Source of the DNA: Alloacidobacterium sp035547425
GTDB taxonomy: Bacteria; Acidobacteriota; Terriglobia; Terriglobales; Acidobacteriaceae
Direction of reading: 5' to 3'
DNA: 64,000 bases
NCBI GenBank assembly: GCA_035547425.1
Contig: DASZUU010000036.1
Location: 62,001-126,000 of the forward strand
Positions 62,101 through 64,000 of the stretch are shown here, in pieces (position 1 is the stretch's first letter; every line of letters starts with the position of its first letter). The notes under the pieces are model-generated. The model was given only the letters and a program-made list of their open reading frames with translations, was not told the DNA's origin and searched no databases. The position numbers were made by a program, and so were the translations under genes.

Positions 62101-63460
62101 AAGTGAGAGGCAGTGCTGCCCCTGATATGGAAAATCCTGCTCCGGCAATTGTTGCTTTATCTACGGTCACCGGTTTTGTTCCCGTGGAAACGAGCGTAAT
62201 AGTCTGACTCGAAGTGGAATTGACAGTCACATCTCTAAAGTTCAAATCAGCCGGTGTTATCGTGAGCTGAGGGCTCTGTGCTGTTGTTCCAGTGCCGCTT
62301 AGATTTATCGCAGTGGCATTGCTTGCATTGGATTGAACTGTGAGCGTCCCCGTAGTCGTGCCGGTGTCTGTGGGAGAAAATACGACATAAAGCTCGGTGA
62401 TCTGCCCTGGATTGAGCGTAATCGGGAATTTCGGCTGGAATAGAGTGAAGCCGCTGCCGGCAAAGGTTGCGCCTGAGATCGTAATAGGCTCCGTACCGCG
62501 GGCTGTCAGTGTTATCGGCTGTGTCGTTGATGAGCCCACCCTCACATCGTTGAAGTTGAGATTGGTAGGCGTCGCCGTAAGCAAGGCAGTTTCTGTGTCT
62601 GAAGCTGTTCCTTGCAGATTGATTGCCAGGGTACTATTGGTCGAATCGTCGCTGCTGAGAGCAAGATGTCCACTCACTGAACCGGCAACCGATGGCTTGA
62701 ATTGCACCTGTAATGTCGCTGATTCCTGTGGATTGAGTTTCAATGGAAATGTTGCTCCGGAAACCGCAAAGCCGGCTTTATCGAAGATAGCTTGACGCAC
62801 AGTGACAGCAGAATTCCCGGTGGACGTAAGTGTAACCGATACTGTGGCAGATGAGCCGAGAGGTACAGTCCCAAAGTTCAATGTGCCGGTGCTCGCCGAT
62901 AGTTGGCGGGTATCAGCGTTGCCTGCATATCCACTGCCGTTAAATCGGCAATGCGCCACACGTCGTGCCGCAGAATCGACTGCCGTTAGGTCACCGGTAT
63001 AGGTTGTATTGGCTCCTGGCGTGAATCCAACAGTGACGTCATATGTCTGCCCCGGATTGATTGATATCGGAAGATGAGACGAAGTATTCAGGGTGAAGGT
63101 TTGACCGGCGACTGTTATCTGGGCCACGTTAACAGCTTTTGTGCCCTGATTCAGCAGAGTGAGTTTCTCATTGACCGTCTTGCCTACTGGAACTTGTCCA
63201 AAGTCAAGCGTAGTGGGCGACACAACCAATGTCCCATCGGTTGTTCCATTGACGTTGTAACCGCAGCCTGTAAGCCATGCCGAAAACACGCTGCTTAGCA
63301 GGACAAAAAGTCCATACAAAACAAATGCGGAACTGGGACTGGTACGAAAACTCCTACGGCGTACAAGCGCCGTGAGGAGTGCGTGTGTGTGTGCGTGGAC
63401 CTCGGAAGTCTGACCTTCCGTGCCCCGGGGGAGAGCACTTATACAAAACACGAACTTCAC
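59135..63460 (-). CDS. Giant ASH-repeat (choice-of-anchor D) surface lipoprotein
   Basis: A 1441-residue protein. The apparent N-terminus is long; the export signal is FVLYGLFVLLSSVFSAWLTGC near residues 46-66, with lipobox LTGC, so a start nearer that signal, for example the GTG coding the Val before HAHTHAL, is possible. Twelve repeats of about 105 residues follow, each with a core like LNFGNVTVGSSSTQPLTLTS, then TAPVTI, FPLTLNPGQTVTLQVKF and a closing GTLTISSNSSTN. These are ASH (ASPM-SPD-2-Hydin) immunoglobulin-like domains. The C-terminal 90 residues are a Fn3 domain (GYHVYRSTGG). Probably an outer-membrane-anchored adhesin or structural protein. Confidence 0.9.
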   Translation of the reverse strand: MKFVFCISALPRGTEGQTSEVHAHTHALLTALVRRRSFRTSPSSAFVLYGLFVLLSSVFSAWLTGCGYNVNGTTDGTLVVSPTTLDFGQVPVGKTVNEKLTLLNQGTKAVNVAQITVAGQTFTLNTSSHLPISINPGQTYDVTVGFTPGANTTYTGDLTAVDSAARRVAHCRFNGSGYAGNADTRQLSASTGTLNFGTVPLGSSATVSVTLTSTGNSAVTVRQAIFDKAGFAVSGATFPLKLNPQESATLQVQFKPSVAGSVSGHLALSSDDSTNSTLAINLQGTASDTETALLTATPTNLNFNDVRVGSSTTQPITLTARGTEPITISGATFAGSGFTLFQPKFPITLNPGQITELYVVFSPTDTGTTTGTLTVQSNASNATAINLSGTGTTAQSPQLTITPADLNFRDVTVNSTSSQTITLVSTGTKPVTVDKATIAGAGFSISGAALPLTLNPRQTATFTVQFAPATSEVYSGSLTIHSNSATKSTSVITLAGTGTQESTPQLTVSPSSISFGNVTVGSSSTQPLTLTSTGTAPVTVNSVTINGSEFDISRRTFPLTLNPKQSVTLQVKYIPVDAGASTGTVTIESNSSANAKSTINLTGNGQAATSPQLTASAARLSFGDVTVETSSSQPLTLTSTGTAPVTISAVNIAGSNFTLSGATFPVTLDPHQSLTLQLRFTPSITGAISGTLTLASNSATNANMSIALSGTGTPATAPQLSVSTDSLSFWDIPVGSSATQNLTLTSTGTAPVTISSDTIRGAGFSVSGASFPLTLNPQDTVSLQVTFDPVDVGESTGVLTINSDSSTNSRAAVYLSGMGEAATTTAELTVHPGSINFGDVTVGSYSTQPVTLVSSGTAPVTVNAAAINGPGFTVSGAKFPLTLAPQQTATLQVRFAPAATGSVSGSLAIASNSSTTSASNVNLSGTGTEATTPQLTMSAASLNFGNVTVGSSSTQPLTLTSTGTDAVTVNSATISGTGFTISGATFPLHLNPGQTVTLQVKFDPINTGAVTGHLTIASNSSTNPTAVVGLSGTGTAATSPQLSVSAASLNFGNVTVGSSSTQPLTLSSTGTAPVTINSASVTGTGFSISGATFPLTLKPQQTVTLQVKFQPANTGTITGQLTVSSNSSTNAIATVGLNGKGQAAMSPQLSVSAASLSFGDVTVGSPSKQPLTLTSTGTAAVTISALTVKGAGFSISSESLPLTLNPNQTLTIEVQFDPTTAGAVSGTLTISSNSSTNATAAVSLQGTGTAATSPQLTISAASLSFGSVSVGSSSTQTLKLTSSGTAAVTINAADISGVDFSVSGASFPLTLDPKESVTLQVQFAPTAAGAVTGQLTISSDSSTNANATVNLSGTGAAVQQYAVSLTWAAPSTSSDPVIGYHVYRSTGGTSTYQLLNSSVETSTTYTDSTVQSGTTYNYEVKSVDADGVESIPSNVISETIP
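59400..63300 (-). repeat. Twelve tandem ASH-domain coding repeats
   Basis: The repeats have a period of about 310-320 bp and are most alike at the 3' half of the gene (repeats 9-12), more diverged towards the N-terminus. The DNA similarity explains several long open frames on the plus strand across this gene. Boundaries are approximate. Confidence 0.85.
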
Positions 63461-63851
63461 CTCTGCAAACGAACATGCTTTTCAGCGGCAGATAAAAAAA
63501 AGAGAAAAGCTGCGGGCCGCGAGCATCTGCAGTCCCATTTGTAATCTGGAAGCTATGGCTGCAGTCAGCTGTTATTAATTTGTAGGGTTAGACTTTGAGC
63601 ATGAAACGAATAGAGTCTTACCGATAATCCGGGATCTATGTTGCTCACAACTCAACAGGGCAGCAACGATGAGGAGTAAAGAACCGGTTGATCAACAATA
63701 AATGTTGTGACGAATTAAATCGATTCTACCAAATTCCAAACATTCTGCAATAAATTGTTGACAGCGATGTTTTATAGCATTTCCCGTGTAAGTTCAAGTA
63801 ATAATCCGAAAAAAATTTGCGAGGGAGCAACAACTCAACTTTTACATTAGT
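63461..63851. other. Intergenic region before the ASH-repeat gene
   Basis: 391 bp between two minus-strand genes, very A+T rich by eye. I see no gene, no terminator and no repeat. It should contain the promoter of the ASH gene, but I cannot choose among the many AT-rich hexamers. TTGTTGACAGCG near 63754-63765 is a good plus-strand -35-like hexamer without a coding partner. Confidence 0.4.
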
Positions 63852-64000
63852 TTAAGCTTCCCAGTATTCAAATGTTTTCAGTCGTGGAAAGTATAGGCCT
63901 AGGCGAAGAGATGTAGCTTCTTTGTATATCTTACGGAGCGCATTAGCATATGTCGCAAGTTGTGGCTCATAAATTTCCTTCTGCTTGGCTATAAATCCTT
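63852..64000 (-). CDS. C-terminus of a RecB/AddA-like PD-(D/E)XK nuclease or UvrD helicase (5' part outside window)
   Basis: The last 48 codons of a minus-strand gene, ending with TAA at 63852-63854. The peptide runs FIAKQKEIYEPQLATYANAL, then RLGLYFPRLKTFEYWEA. The pattern of K-x3-YxxQLxxYAxAL followed by a short linker and LYFPxL...W is the usual end of RecB-family nuclease domains in AddA/UvrD-type helicase-nucleases, where the first helix carries the conserved Gln/Tyr. Only this tail is in the window, so helicase content is not seen. It is too short and too near the edge to be found by simple ORF length. Confidence 0.65.
   Translation of the reverse strand, partial: GFIAKQKEIYEPQLATYANALRKIYKEATSLRLGLYFPRLKTFEYWEA

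Noticed and set aside
56170..63300. CRISPR-like arrays suggested by the tandem repeats
   Set aside because: The units are 300-870 bp, in frame and protein-coding; there are no short repeats with unique spacers anywhere in the window.

Overview
The window reads as chromosomal DNA of an acidobacterium, probably Acidobacteriaceae/Terriglobia. This is an inference from the overall style: an aa3-type oxidase operon, PdxS/PdxT, a very long exopolysaccharide locus headed by a NusG-like antiterminator, huge secreted ASH-repeat and sugar-dehydrogenase-like proteins, and small interspersed hairpin repeats. No rRNA or other taxonomic marker is present, so the assignment is moderate. No tRNA, rRNA, CRISPR array or transposase was seen.

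Layout. (1) 1-3688, minus strand: pdxT followed by the cytochrome c oxidase genes ctaC-ctaD-ctaE; ctaE runs off the left edge. (2) 4008-6451, minus strand: an unrecognised two-gene cassette. The first protein has no family I can name. The second carries a zinc ribbon and a PD-(D/E)XK nuclease-like C-terminus split by a frame change at a perfect A_AAA_AAG heptamer, with an SD-like AGAGGAG ending 11 nt upstream. This is the best candidate here for an undescribed, possibly defence-related, system. (3) 6.8-10.7 kb: a mosaic accessory stretch with an ArsR/AHSA1 pair, a broken HxlR regulator, a LysR regulator, a lipocalin-like secreted protein, a RelE/HigB-type toxin-antitoxin pair, and several copies of a REP-like hairpin. 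(4) 10.9-11.9 kb: pdxS, unlinked from pdxT by about 7 kb. (5) 12.1-53.6 kb: the exopolysaccharide locus.

How the EPS locus works. Three regulators open it: a LuxR-type protein with a degenerate receiver and a Sel1-like tail (divergent), a NusG/UpxY-like antiterminator, and an AAA+ regulator lacking the GAFTGA loop. Export follows: a Wza-like exporter, an outer-membrane barrel, a Wzz-like co-polymerase, an ExeA-like ATPase and a BY-kinase. A GGDEF-like/sugar-transferase fusion starts the lipid-linked unit. A WbpB-WbpD-WbpE set plus a UDP-GlcNAc 2-epimerase supplies diacetamido-sugar precursors. Glycosyltransferases, a YdjC-like deacetylase, a FemAB/GNAT acyltransferase, an asparagine-synthase-like enzyme without the glutaminase Cys, an O-antigen-ligase/polymerase, an FAD enzyme and an ATP-grasp ligase follow. 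After an internal terminator near 41.1 kb comes a second part: LamG-VanZ, a CheR-like methyltransferase, an RmlC-like epimerase, a pyruvyltransferase, a CDP-sugar module (RfbF, Rossmann-SAF enzyme, RfbG, FAD enzyme, PIG-L deacetylase) and a Wzx flippase.

(6) 53.6-63.5 kb: two convergent giant secreted-protein genes share a strong bidirectional terminator. One is an 1801-residue sugar-dehydrogenase-like propeller with an inserted alpha/beta-hydrolase domain and tandem C-terminal modules. The other is a 1441-residue lipoprotein of twelve ASH repeats. (7) 63852-64000, minus strand: the last 48 codons of what looks like a RecB/AddA-type nuclease-helicase. By eye, the EPS region and the nuclease cassette look richer in A+T than the flanking oxidase and pdx genes.
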